Assembly (NCBI RefSeq): GCF_019351405.1
Contig: NZ_JAHWZX010000001.1
Coordinates: forward strand, 124,001-188,000
From: Stakelama flava
Lineage (GTDB): Bacteria > Pseudomonadota > Alphaproteobacteria > Sphingomonadales > Sphingomonadaceae
Direction: 5' to 3'
DNA length: 64,000 nt
In this document: in pieces, positions 27,338-36,246 of the stretch
Position numbering within the stretch: the first letter of the stretch is position 1
Layout of the letters: every line of letters begins with the position of its first letter
The notes under the pieces: generated by a model
Seen by the model: only the letters and a program-made list of their open reading frames with translations
Told to the model about the DNA's origin: nothing
Databases searched by the model: none
Position numbers and translations under genes: made by a program

Positions 27338-28378
27338 TCATTCCGCCCCCGCCTTCACCGCGAAGTGCCACGATGCCTGTGCCAGTCCCGGCACACGCGC
27401 CGCCATCGCCTCGGCATCGGCGCTTGACGCATTGCCGTCGATCCAGCGTTTCTTGATCCCCTGAACGATCGCCATCAGGCGGAACATATTGTACGAAAAA
27501 TACCAGTTCAGGTCGGGCACGCCGTCTCGCCCCGTCTTCTCGCAATAACGCTGCGTGATTTGCTCCAGCGTCGGGATGCCGGTTTCGCCACCGGTCATAC
27601 CCGATATTCCGGCGCGCCCTTCATCGGGGGGCGTGACCCAGTTCATCGCAAGATACGCGAAATCGGCCAGCGGATCGCCCAGCGTCGACAATTCCCAGTC
27701 GAGCACCGCAAGCACGCGAGGCGAGCCTTGCGCGAAGATCATATTGTCGATCCGGTAATCGCCATGGACGATCGATGTTCGCGTCTGAGCAGGAACGGTG
27801 GCGGGCAGGAAATCGATCAGCTGCTCGACCTCGGCAATATCATCGGTCTGGCTCAACCGATACTGCCTGGTCCAGCGCGCGACCTGCCGTTCGAAATAAT
27901 TGCCCGGCTTGCCGTAATCGCCAAGCCCGATCGCCTCGTAATCGATGGCATGAAGCGCGGCGAGCGTATCGACCAGCGCATCATAGCGATCACCACGGCG
28001 ATCGGGCGTGTCGTCGGGCATCGCCCCGTCCCAGATCGTGCGCCCTTCGACCATTTCCATGATGTAAAAGGGTGCGCCGATAACGCCTTTGTCCTCGCAC
28101 AGGCCAAGGGGCCGCGCGACGGGAAAGCCGGTGGGATGCAGTGCCGCAATCACCCGATATTCGCGCTCGACGGCATGCGCGGACGGCAGGATGTCACCGA
28201 ACGGCTTTCGCCGCAGCACATAGGCGCCGCTTTTCGCGTCGATTTGATAAGTCGGATTGCTCTGCCCGCCGGAAAATTTGCGATACGTGATCGGGCCGAC
28301 AAAGCCCGCCACATTCGCATCCATCCACGCGGTCAGCGCATCGCTGTCGAGGTCGTTTCCCGTCCCCTCGCCGCTCAT
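27338..28378 (-). CDS. APH-family phosphotransferase, ACAD10/11- and LvaA-like
   Basis: Cytoplasmic small-molecule kinase of 346 residues with the choline/aminoglycoside-kinase fold. Features: GPITYRKFSGGQSNPTYQI, AYVLRRKPFG with the ATP-binding lysine, FYIMEMVEGRTIWDG hinge, SIVHGDYRIDNMIF (Brenner motif with catalytic Asp) and VLAVLDWELSTLGDPLADFAYLAMNW (metal-binding DWE). These are hallmarks of the kinase half of ACAD10/ACAD11 rather than of drug-resistance kinases. The ATG at 28376-28378 is preferred. It follows the ACAD gene by 142 bases on the same strand. Predicted role: phosphorylation of a 4-hydroxyacyl-CoA. Confidence 0.88.
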   Translation of the reverse strand: MSGEGTGNDLDSDALTAWMDANVAGFVGPITYRKFSGGQSNPTYQIDAKSGAYVLRRKPFGDILPSAHAVEREYRVIAALHPTGFPVARPLGLCEDKGVIGAPFYIMEMVEGRTIWDGAMPDDTPDRRGDRYDALVDTLAALHAIDYEAIGLGDYGKPGNYFERQVARWTRQYRLSQTDDIAEVEQLIDFLPATVPAQTRTSIVHGDYRIDNMIFAQGSPRVLAVLDWELSTLGDPLADFAYLAMNWVTPPDEGRAGISGMTGGETGIPTLEQITQRYCEKTGRDGVPDLNWYFSYNMFRLMAIVQGIKKRWIDGNASSADAEAMAARVPGLAQASWHFAVKAGAE

Positions 28379-28520
28379 GCGACGCCTCTCACGCAACCGG
28401 CCACGCGTCCCGTCCAGGGAAGCGCCGACGGCGACTTCGCCGGATGGATCATGGCTGCCTTCATAAGCTTCTCTTTCAAGCCTGTTATTTCGGAGGTCAG
28501 TCGCTCCGTGTCACGCTGCG

Positions 28521-29783
28521 TCAGCGTGCCGCAAGCTCTGCCTTCGCATCGGGATATTTACCGAATTCAGCGCGCGCGATCGCGCGGTTATGGACCTCGT
28601 CCGGGCCGTCGGCAAAGCGAAGCGTGCGCACGTTCGCCCAAGCGCTCGCCAGATCGAAATCGCCCGACACGCCGCCGCCGCCATGCGCCTGAACCGCATC
28701 GTCCAGGATTTGCAGCGCCATGGTCGGCGCCTGAACCTTGATCATCGCGATCTCGTCCCTGGCGGCCTTGTTGCCCGCCTTGTCCATCATATCGGCCGCC
28801 TTCAGGCACAATAGACGCGTCATTTCGATATCGATGCGCGCGCGCGCAATCCGCTGTTCCCAAACCGAATGATCCGCGATCCGCTTGCCGAACGCGACGC
28901 GGGACAAAAGGCGCTTCGCCATCGCCTCAATCGCGCTTTCGGCAACGCCGATGGTGCGCATGCAATGATGGATGCGTCCCGGCCCAAGCCGCCCCTGCGC
29001 GATTTCGAACCCGCGCCCTTCGCCCAGGATAACGTTTTCGGCCGGAACACGCACATTTTCCAGCACCACCTCACCATGACCGTGCGGCGCATGGTCATAG
29101 CCATAGACGCTGAGCATCCGTTCGATGCGGACCCCCGGCGCGTCGAGCGGCACCAGAATTTGGCTCTGCTGTTGATGGCGATGATTTTCGGGGTTCGTCT
29201 TGCCCATGACGATCGCGATTCGGCAGCGTGGATCGCCCACCCCGCTCGACCACCATTTGCGCCCGTTAATGACGTAATCGTCACCATCGCGAACCATCGA
29301 TGTTTCGATGTTGGTGGCGTCGGAAGATGCCACCGCCGGTTCGGTCATCAGGAACGCGGAGCGGATTTCGCCGTCCATCAGCGGTTTAAGCCAGCGATCC
29401 TTTTGCACACGCGTGCCATAGCGGTGGAGGACTTCCATATTGCCGGTATCGGGTGCCGAACAGTTGAAGCATTCACTCGCCCAGCCGATCCTGCCCATCT
29501 CTTCGGCGCATAACGCATATTCGAGATTGGTGAGTTGCTCGCCCTCGAAGGTGAAGCTGTCATCCACCGGCGGCTGGCCCGAATGCGGCGGCATGAAGAA
29601 ATTCCAGAGCCCTTCGGCCCTGGCTTTCGCTTTCACCTCTTCAATGACGGGAAGCACCTTCCAACGCGGCCCCTGTGCCTCCTGCGCGGCATATTCCGCG
29701 TTGCGCGGGCGTATGTTCGCGTCGATAAAGGTCTTCACGCGATCGCGAAAATATGTTTCGCGCTCGGTCAGCGTGAAATCCAT
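28521..29783 (-). CDS. Acyl-CoA dehydrogenase, ACAD10/11-type
   Basis: A 420-residue ACAD with the signatures of the dehydrogenase half of ACAD11: [79 protein letters not shown] and [20 protein letters not shown], ending with [18 protein letters not shown]. In P. putida the corresponding LvaC acts after LvaA phosphorylates the gamma-hydroxyacyl-CoA. It is the first gene of the minus-strand unit ACAD-kinase-SDR-SDR and is divergent from the double TetR regulator. The family placement rests on recalled motifs and is strong. Confidence 0.92.
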   Translation of the reverse strand: MDFTLTERETYFRDRVKTFIDANIRPRNAEYAAQEAQGPRWKVLPVIEEVKAKARAEGLWNFFMPPHSGQPPVDDSFTFEGEQLTNLEYALCAEEMGRIGWASECFNCSAPDTGNMEVLHRYGTRVQKDRWLKPLMDGEIRSAFLMTEPAVASSDATNIETSMVRDGDDYVINGRKWWSSGVGDPRCRIAIVMGKTNPENHRHQQQSQILVPLDAPGVRIERMLSVYGYDHAPHGHGEVVLENVRVPAENVILGEGRGFEIAQGRLGPGRIHHCMRTIGVAESAIEAMAKRLLSRVAFGKRIADHSVWEQRIARARIDIEMTRLLCLKAADMMDKAGNKAARDEIAMIKVQAPTMALQILDDAVQAHGGGGVSGDFDLASAWANVRTLRFADGPDEVHNRAIARAEFGKYPDAKAELAAR

Positions 29784-29942
29784 AGGGGCGTCCTCTCACT
29801 TTTCCGCTTTCGTCCGGCAACCGGTGTAGAGCGTACCCGATCTTCGGTAAAGCGATTCCACCGCAAAATTGTCGTTACGTACTGCGCGCAATCGCTTGCC
29901 TTTGCGTATTCAGGCGGTAACACTGATTCTTCGAATTTACGG

Positions 29943-31196
29943 ATGCTGGACTTTTATTACATGGCGTCGACCGCAGACGATAGCGACCAGGGCACCGCCC
30001 GCTTTCAAGCAAAGCGCGAGGCGATCCTTGCCGCCGCGGCGGAGGTGATCAACGAACAGTCGGCAAAGGGAATGACCTTTGCCGATGTGGCGCGCCGGGT
30101 CGGGCTGAACACCACCAGCGTCACCTATTATTTCAAACGCAAGGAAGACCTTGCCACCGCCTGCTTCTCGCACACGCTCGACTATCTGCAATCGATGCTG
30201 GAAAGCGCGCATGAAGAGGCAACGCCGCAAGCGCGGGTGGCAAAGCTGGTCCGCCTCAACATGGCGCGGCTGACCCGAATCGAATCGGGTGAGGAGCGTG
30301 ATTTCGCGATCCTTTCCGATCTTCGCGCCACCGATGGCGAAGCCAAGAAATTCCTGCTGTCGAAATGGCGCGAAACCTTTCGCATGACCCGCGACCTGTG
30401 GGGCGCCAATCCCGGCCGCGCGCAAAAGGATCTGGCGGGGGCACGCGCGCACGTCCTGCTCGAAAACCTGTTCTGGACCCCCATTTGGCTGCGTCGATAC
30501 GCGGCCGAGCAATATGGCCGGGTGGAGGAGCGGTTCATGGACGTGTTCCAAACCGGCCTTGCCCCGCGCGACGCGCCATGGTCCCCCGAACTGCTGGAAA
30601 TCGCCTATTGGGAGCCGCAGCCGGGGCGCGAATCATTTTTGCTGGCCGCCACCCGGCTGATCAACGAACTTGGCTATCGCGGCGCGTCGGTGCAGCGGAT
30701 CGCGTCCGAACTGAAGGTGACGAAGGGCAGTTTCTACCATCATCTCGATGCCAAGGATGATCTGGTCATCCAATGCTATCATCGCAGCTTCGAAGCGATC
30801 ACTACCGCGCAGCGCGAGGCGGACAGCGCGGGCGGCGACCATTGGCACCGCCTGACCGGCACCATCGCGACGCTGCTCGACATGCAATTTTCCGAACGCA
30901 TGCCGTTGCTGCGCACCACCGCGCTGCACGGCCTGCCGAATACGGTGCGGCTCGCCATGGTCGATGAATCGAACCGGATCGCGCGCCGCTTCGCCGGAAC
31001 GATCAGCGACGGCATCGCCGAAGGTTCGATCCGCGCGGTCGATCCGCTGGTCGCCAGCCAGATGCTGATGTCGATCCTGAACGCCGCGTTCGACATGCAC
31101 AAATGGGCGGCCACCATGCCGCGCCGCCGTGCGATCGCAATGTACGCATCGACCATATTGTTCGGCATGTTCGACGATAGGATGCTCGACGCCTGA
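29943..31196 (+). CDS. Double TetR-type transcriptional regulator
   Basis: A 417-residue protein containing two complete TetR DNA-binding heads in one chain. Head 1 is at about residues 25-71 (AKREAILAAAAEVINE, MTFADVARRVGLNTTSVTYYFKRKEDL). Head 2 is at about 229-276 (GRESFLLAATRLINELGYRGASVQRIASELKVTKGSFYHHLDAKDDL). Each is followed by a helical ligand/dimer region. The upstream frame is open but not homologous; ATGs at 29943 and 29961 are both possible. It is divergent from the ACAD10/11-type gene with 159 bases between them, the usual position for a TetR repressor of that operon. The inducer is probably an acyl-CoA (inference). Confidence 0.88.
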   Translation: MLDFYYMASTADDSDQGTARFQAKREAILAAAAEVINEQSAKGMTFADVARRVGLNTTSVTYYFKRKEDLATACFSHTLDYLQSMLESAHEEATPQARVAKLVRLNMARLTRIESGEERDFAILSDLRATDGEAKKFLLSKWRETFRMTRDLWGANPGRAQKDLAGARAHVLLENLFWTPIWLRRYAAEQYGRVEERFMDVFQTGLAPRDAPWSPELLEIAYWEPQPGRESFLLAATRLINELGYRGASVQRIASELKVTKGSFYHHLDAKDDLVIQCYHRSFEAITTAQREADSAGGDHWHRLTGTIATLLDMQFSERMPLLRTTALHGLPNTVRLAMVDESNRIARRFAGTISDGIAEGSIRAVDPLVASQMLMSILNAAFDMHKWAATMPRRRAIAMYASTILFGMFDDRMLDA

Positions 31197-31247
31197 GCAG
31201 CGCGGGACACATCCTGACCACCGCGCGATTGCGCTCCAAACGAAAAA

Positions 31248-31269
31248 CGGGGCGCCGAACGACGCCCCG
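31248..31269 (-). terminator. Rho-independent terminator of the TonB-dependent receptor gene
   Basis: On the minus strand, a CGGGGCG stem (31263-31269) pairs with CGCCCCG (31248-31254) across an 8-base loop. It is followed by a run of five T (plus-strand AAAAA at 31243-31247). It lies 36 bases past the receptor stop codon. Confidence 0.75.
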
Positions 31270-31304
31270 CCTTCCATGCTCGCCAAGGGGACTGGCGCAA
31301 CCGG

Positions 31305-34067
31305 TCAGAATTTGCCCCGCACGGTGATGCCATAGGTGCGCGGTTCGGCAAGAAACGCCGAATAGGTCTGCTGCGACGCCACGAACGGCGTATTGAACGC
31401 GACCTGGGTATATTGGGTGTCGGTCAGGTTCTGCGCCCAACCCTCGATCGACCACCGTTCGTCGGGCCCGCGGATACCGATCCGCGCATTGACCACGACA
31501 TAGCTGTCCTGTTCCTTGCCATATAGCAGGTCGGACCCGGTGTTGTAATCGTCCACCATGCGGGCATTGACGTAGACCAGCCCCGACAGTCCGCTATTGC
31601 CGATCGGCGGGGTATAGGAAACCGACGTCGTACCCACCCATTCGGGCGCGTTCGACACATTGTCGCCGGGCAGCAGCCGCAGCGACGGGTCGAGCGGCGT
31701 TCCGCTGTCGTCGCCGATCAGGTCGTGGCGATATTTGGTGTCGGAATAGGTGATGCCCATCGTCATGTTGACGTAGCGCACGGGATTTAGCGACGCTTCG
31801 AATTCCACCCCTTGCGCGATCACACCCGCCTGCACATTGTCGGGATCGCACGCGCCGGTGCTGGCGTCGGCATCGGTGTCGGCACCGTTCAGATCGGTCG
31901 AACAGCTGTTGACGTTCTGAACGACATAGACCGATCCGTTAAAGGTATTGAGCTGGAAATTGCTGAATTCCTGCCGGTATACGGTCAGTCCGGCGGAAAA
32001 ATTCTGCGTCGCATATTTGGCGCCGAGTTCGTAGGCGTTCACGGTTTCCGCGCCGAATTGCAGATTCGCCGTGCTACCCGCAACGATCGGCCCCAGCAGC
32101 ACCCCGGTCGCGCTGGTCCCGGTGAGCGAGGATTTGTCGAGGTTGAACCCGCCCGCCTTGTACCCGCGCGAATAGCTGGCATAGACCATCAATTCGTCGA
32201 TCGGTTTGTAGGACAGGATCGCGGTGCCGGTAAATTCGTCTTCGTCCCGGCTGTCGTCCAGCGTCACACCATTGAGTTCGGCGGTCGAATTGCCCTGGCA
32301 CGAAAGCGAGATAATCCCGCCGGCGAGCGATGCCAGCGGCGTTGCGAGAAGCGAAGAAAGCAGCTGGCGGTTCGCGGGGCAGATGGTGTTGTCGTTCTGG
32401 AACGACGCATCGAAATCCTTCGTCTCGTTGGTGTAGCGCAGCCCAAGCGTCAGATCGAGCTTGTCGGTGACATGCACGATATTATGCGTGAAAAACGCGA
32501 AGCTCTCGCTGTTCTGGTTATACACGTCGACGATATTGCCCATGTCGTTGAGCTGGGCGAGGTTATCGAGACCGGCGAAGATCAACGGCGTCGCCGCGCC
32601 GAACGCTCCCGCCCCGCCGTTCGCGGCGAGCAGCGCGCCGCGGCCGAACGCGCTCAGACAGCCGGTGCTGGCCGGGGACGCAAGCGCGGGATTGATGGCG
32701 TTGACCACCCGGCACGGCGCGAACGCGCCATATTGCGTACCGAAGCGCAGATTGTCGCGAACCTGAAGGTCTTCATTGGCGTAAAAGCCACCCACAAGCC
32801 AGTCGACCCGATCGTTGAACAGCGATCCTTGCAGGCGCAGTTCCTGCGTGAAGGTGTGGAATTCGCGCGCCAGCCCGTTCTTGTTCGCCGCGCGGTACAG
32901 GATATCGACCTGCGTGTAATCGGTGTCCGATCCCTGATAGTTGGAATATTCGCGATAGGCGGTGATCGACGTCAGCTTGACGTCGCCAAGCTGGATATCC
33001 CCCTCCAGCGACACCCCGTAATCTTCCGTCCGACCGGCAAAAGAGCGGCCCGGCGTCATATAGATATCGCGATCATAGGTGCTTTGCGTCAGCGCGCGCG
33101 GGTCCTGTCCCAGCGCCAGCAAGACCGGCACGATCGGGTTCGATGTGCTGGTCAGCGCATCGGATCCCGCTTCGGGCCGGTTATACGGGTCAAGGCCGGG
33201 GCTGATCCGCGCGAGCTGCGCCGCTTCCGGCTGAACGAAGGTCGCCGCGCAGCAGGATTCGCTTTTCTTCGAATAGTCGCCGATCAGGCGCAGCGTCAGG
33301 TCGGCATTGGGTTCGTACAGCAGCTGACCGCGCACCAGATATCGGTCGCGATCGTTGATGTCGGTATCGTTGACCACATCCTTGTAGAACCCGTCGCGCT
33401 TCACATAGACGCCGTCGATCCGCGCTGCGAGCGAGTCGGTAATCGGCGCATTGATGCCCGCATCGGCGCGCATATAATCGTAATTGCCATAGGAGAACGC
33501 GCCATAACCGGAAAATTTGAACTCCGGCGGCGCGGTGAAAATGCTGATAAGACCGGCAGAGGAGTTGCGCCCGCCCAGCGTTCCCTGCGGTCCGCGAAGG
33601 ATTTCAACCCGCTCGATCGGTCCCAGCTCGCCCAGCGCGTTGCCGCTGCGCGACCGGTAGACATTGTCGATGAACACCGCGACCGAACTTTCCAGCCCCG
33701 GATTGTCGCCGACGGTGCCGATGCCGCGAATACGCGCCGATCCGTTCGCTTCGTTGCCGGTCGACGAAACCAGCAGCGACGGCGCAAGCTGATTCAGTTC
33801 GCGAATATCGGTCGCGCCCGATTTTTCCAGGCTGTCCGCAGTTACGGCCGAAATGGCGACAGGAACATCGGCAAGTACCTGCGCGCGCCCCTGTGCGGTG
33901 ACGACGATCTCATTTTCAGCGCTTACTCCGGCCTGCGGCGTCGCCGGAGCGCCGGGCTCATCCTGCGTGGTAGCTGCTGCATCGGTGTCCTGAGCGGCCG
34001 CGGGCGATGCCAGCGACAATATCAGTGCGGGCACCGCGCAAGCGACAAGAAGGTGTCTCTTGGTCAT
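31305..34067 (-). CDS. TonB-dependent outer-membrane receptor
   Basis: Outer-membrane beta-barrel of 920 residues energised by TonB. The signal peptide is MTKRHLLVACAVPALILSLASPAAAQ. The TonB box region ENEIVVTAQ lies near residue 52, and the plug domain runs to about residue 170 (DVPVAISAVT, APSLLVSSTG, IERVEILRGPQGTLGGRNSSAGLI). A 22-strand barrel follows, ending in the aromatic C-terminus TYGITVRGKF. The size and the sphingomonad context fit receptors that import sterol-, terpenoid- or aromatic-like compounds. AGAGGAAA precedes the ATG, and a TATAAT-like box sits about 60 bases upstream (34127-34132). It sits beside the lipid-catabolic genes, suggesting uptake of their substrate. Confidence 0.94.
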   Translation of the reverse strand: MTKRHLLVACAVPALILSLASPAAAQDTDAAATTQDEPGAPATPQAGVSAENEIVVTAQGRAQVLADVPVAISAVTADSLEKSGATDIRELNQLAPSLLVSSTGNEANGSARIRGIGTVGDNPGLESSVAVFIDNVYRSRSGNALGELGPIERVEILRGPQGTLGGRNSSAGLISIFTAPPEFKFSGYGAFSYGNYDYMRADAGINAPITDSLAARIDGVYVKRDGFYKDVVNDTDINDRDRYLVRGQLLYEPNADLTLRLIGDYSKKSESCCAATFVQPEAAQLARISPGLDPYNRPEAGSDALTSTSNPIVPVLLALGQDPRALTQSTYDRDIYMTPGRSFAGRTEDYGVSLEGDIQLGDVKLTSITAYREYSNYQGSDTDYTQVDILYRAANKNGLAREFHTFTQELRLQGSLFNDRVDWLVGGFYANEDLQVRDNLRFGTQYGAFAPCRVVNAINPALASPASTGCLSAFGRGALLAANGGAGAFGAATPLIFAGLDNLAQLNDMGNIVDVYNQNSESFAFFTHNIVHVTDKLDLTLGLRYTNETKDFDASFQNDNTICPANRQLLSSLLATPLASLAGGIISLSCQGNSTAELNGVTLDDSRDEDEFTGTAILSYKPIDELMVYASYSRGYKAGGFNLDKSSLTGTSATGVLLGPIVAGSTANLQFGAETVNAYELGAKYATQNFSAGLTVYRQEFSNFQLNTFNGSVYVVQNVNSCSTDLNGADTDADASTGACDPDNVQAGVIAQGVEFEASLNPVRYVNMTMGITYSDTKYRHDLIGDDSGTPLDPSLRLLPGDNVSNAPEWVGTTSVSYTPPIGNSGLSGLVYVNARMVDDYNTGSDLLYGKEQDSYVVVNARIGIRGPDERWSIEGWAQNLTDTQYTQVAFNTPFVASQQTYSAFLAEPRTYGITVRGKF

Positions 34068-34504
34068 TTTCCTCTCCCATCCGATTGGAGCGCTTTCGGC
34101 CCCATACCGTAGACTCGAATACAGCCATTATAAGAATGAGCCGTCAAGCAGAGTTATAGTTTCAAAATACTACTTATCAGTGATATTTGGCCGGAATTCA
34201 CCGCCTCTCACCGTTCGGGATTTCCATAAACCGGAATTTGGAAACGACGTTTCGCCACCTTCCCTTCCACTCTGCTAACGGCTCATTTCCGGCCGTTGCG
34301 ATGCACGTCGCCGATCTATCCGGCTGCACAACGCTACGCTTGCGCCGTCCGGACCGGCGATGCATCGGGCAGAAGCATCCATTTTCGAAGCTATAGTATG
34401 GACGGCGTTCATCCGGTCGCGCCAAGTGATAAAAATTTCGCCTTGCGGGCCGCGCGTCGCCGACCCACCTCGCTCGGCACGACACTGGACGCGAAGAGGC
34501 ACCC
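34068..34504. other. 437-base intergenic region, relatively AT-rich on its left half
   Basis: This holds the divergent control regions of the TonB receptor (minus) and the GST (plus). A minus-strand TATAAT occurs at 34127-34132 with TTGACG 9 bases upstream of it, which is too close to be its -35 box. A 10-base palindrome CGATGCATCG lies near 34359. I find no convincing ORF, RNA or riboswitch. Confidence 0.5.
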
Positions 34505-35203
34505 ATGATCGATCTTCATTACTGGCCCACCCCGAACGGCCACAAAATCACGATTTTTCTTGAAGAAGCCGGGCTCGACTATCGGATAAAACCGGTAAAT
34601 ATCGGCGAGGGCGAACAGTTCGCACCCGATTTCCTGAAAATCGCTCCGAACAATCGCATGCCAGCCATTGTCGATTATTCCCCCACCGGCGGCGATCCGA
34701 TTGCGATTTTCGAATCCGGCGCGATCCTGATGTATCTCGGCGAAAAGACGGGGCGGTTTCTGCCGGTCGATCCGCACCCGCGGTACGACGTCATCCAGTG
34801 GCTGATGTGGCAGATGGGCGGACTTGGTCCGATGGCGGGACAGAACCACCATTTTTCGCGCTACGCACCAGAGAAACTGCCCTATGCGATCGACCGCTAT
34901 GTCAGGGAAACCAACCGGCTTTACGGCGTGCTCGACCGGCAACTCACTGGAAAAGAGTATATCACCGGCGAATATTCGATCGCCGACATGGCGGCCTATC
35001 CCTGGATCGTACCACACGAAGCGCAAGGACAGGACCTAGCCGATTTTCCGGCGCTGAAGTCTTGGTTCCATCGCATGGCGACCCGCCCCGCCGTCGAGCG
35101 CGCCTATGCCAGGGGCGAAGAAATCCGCCCCGCCTCGCAGAATGAGATGACCGAAGCGCAAAAGAAGATTCTTTTCGGGCAAGGCGCACCCCGGGCCAGA
35201 TAA
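34505..35203 (+). CDS. Glutathione S-transferase, YfcG/YghU-like
   Basis: Thioredoxin-fold plus helical-domain protein of 232 residues. The N-terminus LHYWPTPNGHKITIFLEEAGLDYRIKPVNI carries the TxNGxK signature of the Nu-class disulfide-bond reductases YfcG and YghU. NNRMPAIVD supplies the cis-Pro glutathione site and IFESGAILMYLGEKTGRFLP binds the gamma-glutamyl group. GQNHHFSRYAPEKLPYAIDRYVRETNRLYGVLDRQL lies in the helical domain. It probably uses glutathione to reduce disulfides or peroxides in the cytoplasm. Confidence 0.9.
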   Translation: MIDLHYWPTPNGHKITIFLEEAGLDYRIKPVNIGEGEQFAPDFLKIAPNNRMPAIVDYSPTGGDPIAIFESGAILMYLGEKTGRFLPVDPHPRYDVIQWLMWQMGGLGPMAGQNHHFSRYAPEKLPYAIDRYVRETNRLYGVLDRQLTGKEYITGEYSIADMAAYPWIVPHEAQGQDLADFPALKSWFHRMATRPAVERAYARGEEIRPASQNEMTEAQKKILFGQGAPRAR

Positions 35204-35325
35204 GCCGAATTTTCTAGGCGGGGGCCGTTCGGCACGCTGGATATTCGCTGTTTTCGAATATACCGTATGGAAACTGCCCGCCTTGCTGCCATCGTGGGTT
35301 TATGCACTAGCCGGAAAGAGGCGCA

Positions 35326-36096
35326 ATGACCCCGCTCGCAGATATTCTTGCAGCCGCCACCCGCAAGGATGGAGGGCTTGCGGTGGATATACCCGCCGAC
35401 TGGATGCAGGGGCGCACCGCATATGGTGGCATTTCGACTGCAATCGCGCTTCACGGCGCGATGGGGATTGAAAGCGACTTGCCGCCCCTGCGATCTGCGC
35501 AGATATCGTTTATCGGCCCGCTGGCGGGCACCGTGCGGATATCGGCGACGAAGCTTCGTCGCGGACGCAACGCGGCTTTTATCCAATCGGACGTTACCGG
35601 CGCAGGGGGTCTTGGCCTGCGCGCGACCTTCGTTTTCATGAACGCGATCGCATCGCGCATCGCGCATGACGCCACGCCCCCCGCCCCGGTCGCGCCGCCG
35701 CCCGATGACGCTGAGTTATTCACCGGCCCTGAAAACCATTTCACCGGTAATTTCGATTTTTTCGATTCCGGTGGGGAGGCAGGCGATGCCGAATGGCTTC
35801 GCTGGGGACGGCTGCGCGCGCGCGACGGGCTTCATCCGATGGTCGAACTGATGGCGATCGCCGATGCCCTGCCGCCCGCCGCCTATACGCTGATGGAGGG
35901 CAGCGCGCCGCTCAGTTCGCTCAGTTGGATCGTGAACCTGCTCGATACTGCGCCCAATACGGATAACGGGTGGTGGCTGCTTCGGGCCGAAACCGATCGC
36001 GCGCGCGACGGCTATTCCAGCCAGCGCATGACGATCTGGAACGCGCGCGGCGAAAAGGTCGCCGAAGGGATGCAAGGCGTCGCGATTTTCGGTTGA
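35326..36096 (+). CDS. Thioesterase family protein (double hotdog)
   Basis: A 256-residue acyl-CoA thioesterase-like protein. VDIPADWMQGRTAYGGISTAIALHGAMG matches the start of the first hotdog (4HBT_3 type), and IQSDVTGAGGLGLRATFVFMN is its C-terminal strand. The second hotdog holds LSSLSWIVNLLDTAPNTDNGWWLLRAETDRARDGYSSQRMTIWNARGEKVAEGMQGVAIF. AAGAGGCG precedes the ATG. It stands alone between the GST and the EF-hand gene and probably serves the same acyl-CoA catabolic region. Confidence 0.85.
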   Translation: MTPLADILAAATRKDGGLAVDIPADWMQGRTAYGGISTAIALHGAMGIESDLPPLRSAQISFIGPLAGTVRISATKLRRGRNAAFIQSDVTGAGGLGLRATFVFMNAIASRIAHDATPPAPVAPPPDDAELFTGPENHFTGNFDFFDSGGEAGDAEWLRWGRLRARDGLHPMVELMAIADALPPAAYTLMEGSAPLSSLSWIVNLLDTAPNTDNGWWLLRAETDRARDGYSSQRMTIWNARGEKVAEGMQGVAIFG

Positions 36097-36246
36097 TCGC
36101 GGACGCTTGGCCGATTTTGCCGCGCTGGGACAATTTGCGACAATTTCCCGCGCTGGTGACAAAGATGCGAGACACGCACCCTCCATAACGGTCAGCGTTC
36201 GGGGGACGATATGTTCTCCCGCCACAACCGAAAGGACGAATGAAAG

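Noticed and set aside
27338..28378. Aminoglycoside resistance kinase
   Set aside because: The APH fold is present, but the motifs and the neighbouring ACAD10/11-type dehydrogenase fit acyl-CoA-linked kinases, not antibiotic kinases.
29535..29942. A 136-codon N-terminal extension of the double TetR protein
   Set aside because: The extension overlaps the start of the divergent ACAD gene antisense and has no similarity. The protein begins naturally at 29943 or 29961.
31812..34112. A 766-codon plus-strand open frame
   Set aside because: It is the mirror of the TonB-dependent receptor, which has a signal peptide, plug and barrel. The opposite frame has no recognisable motifs.
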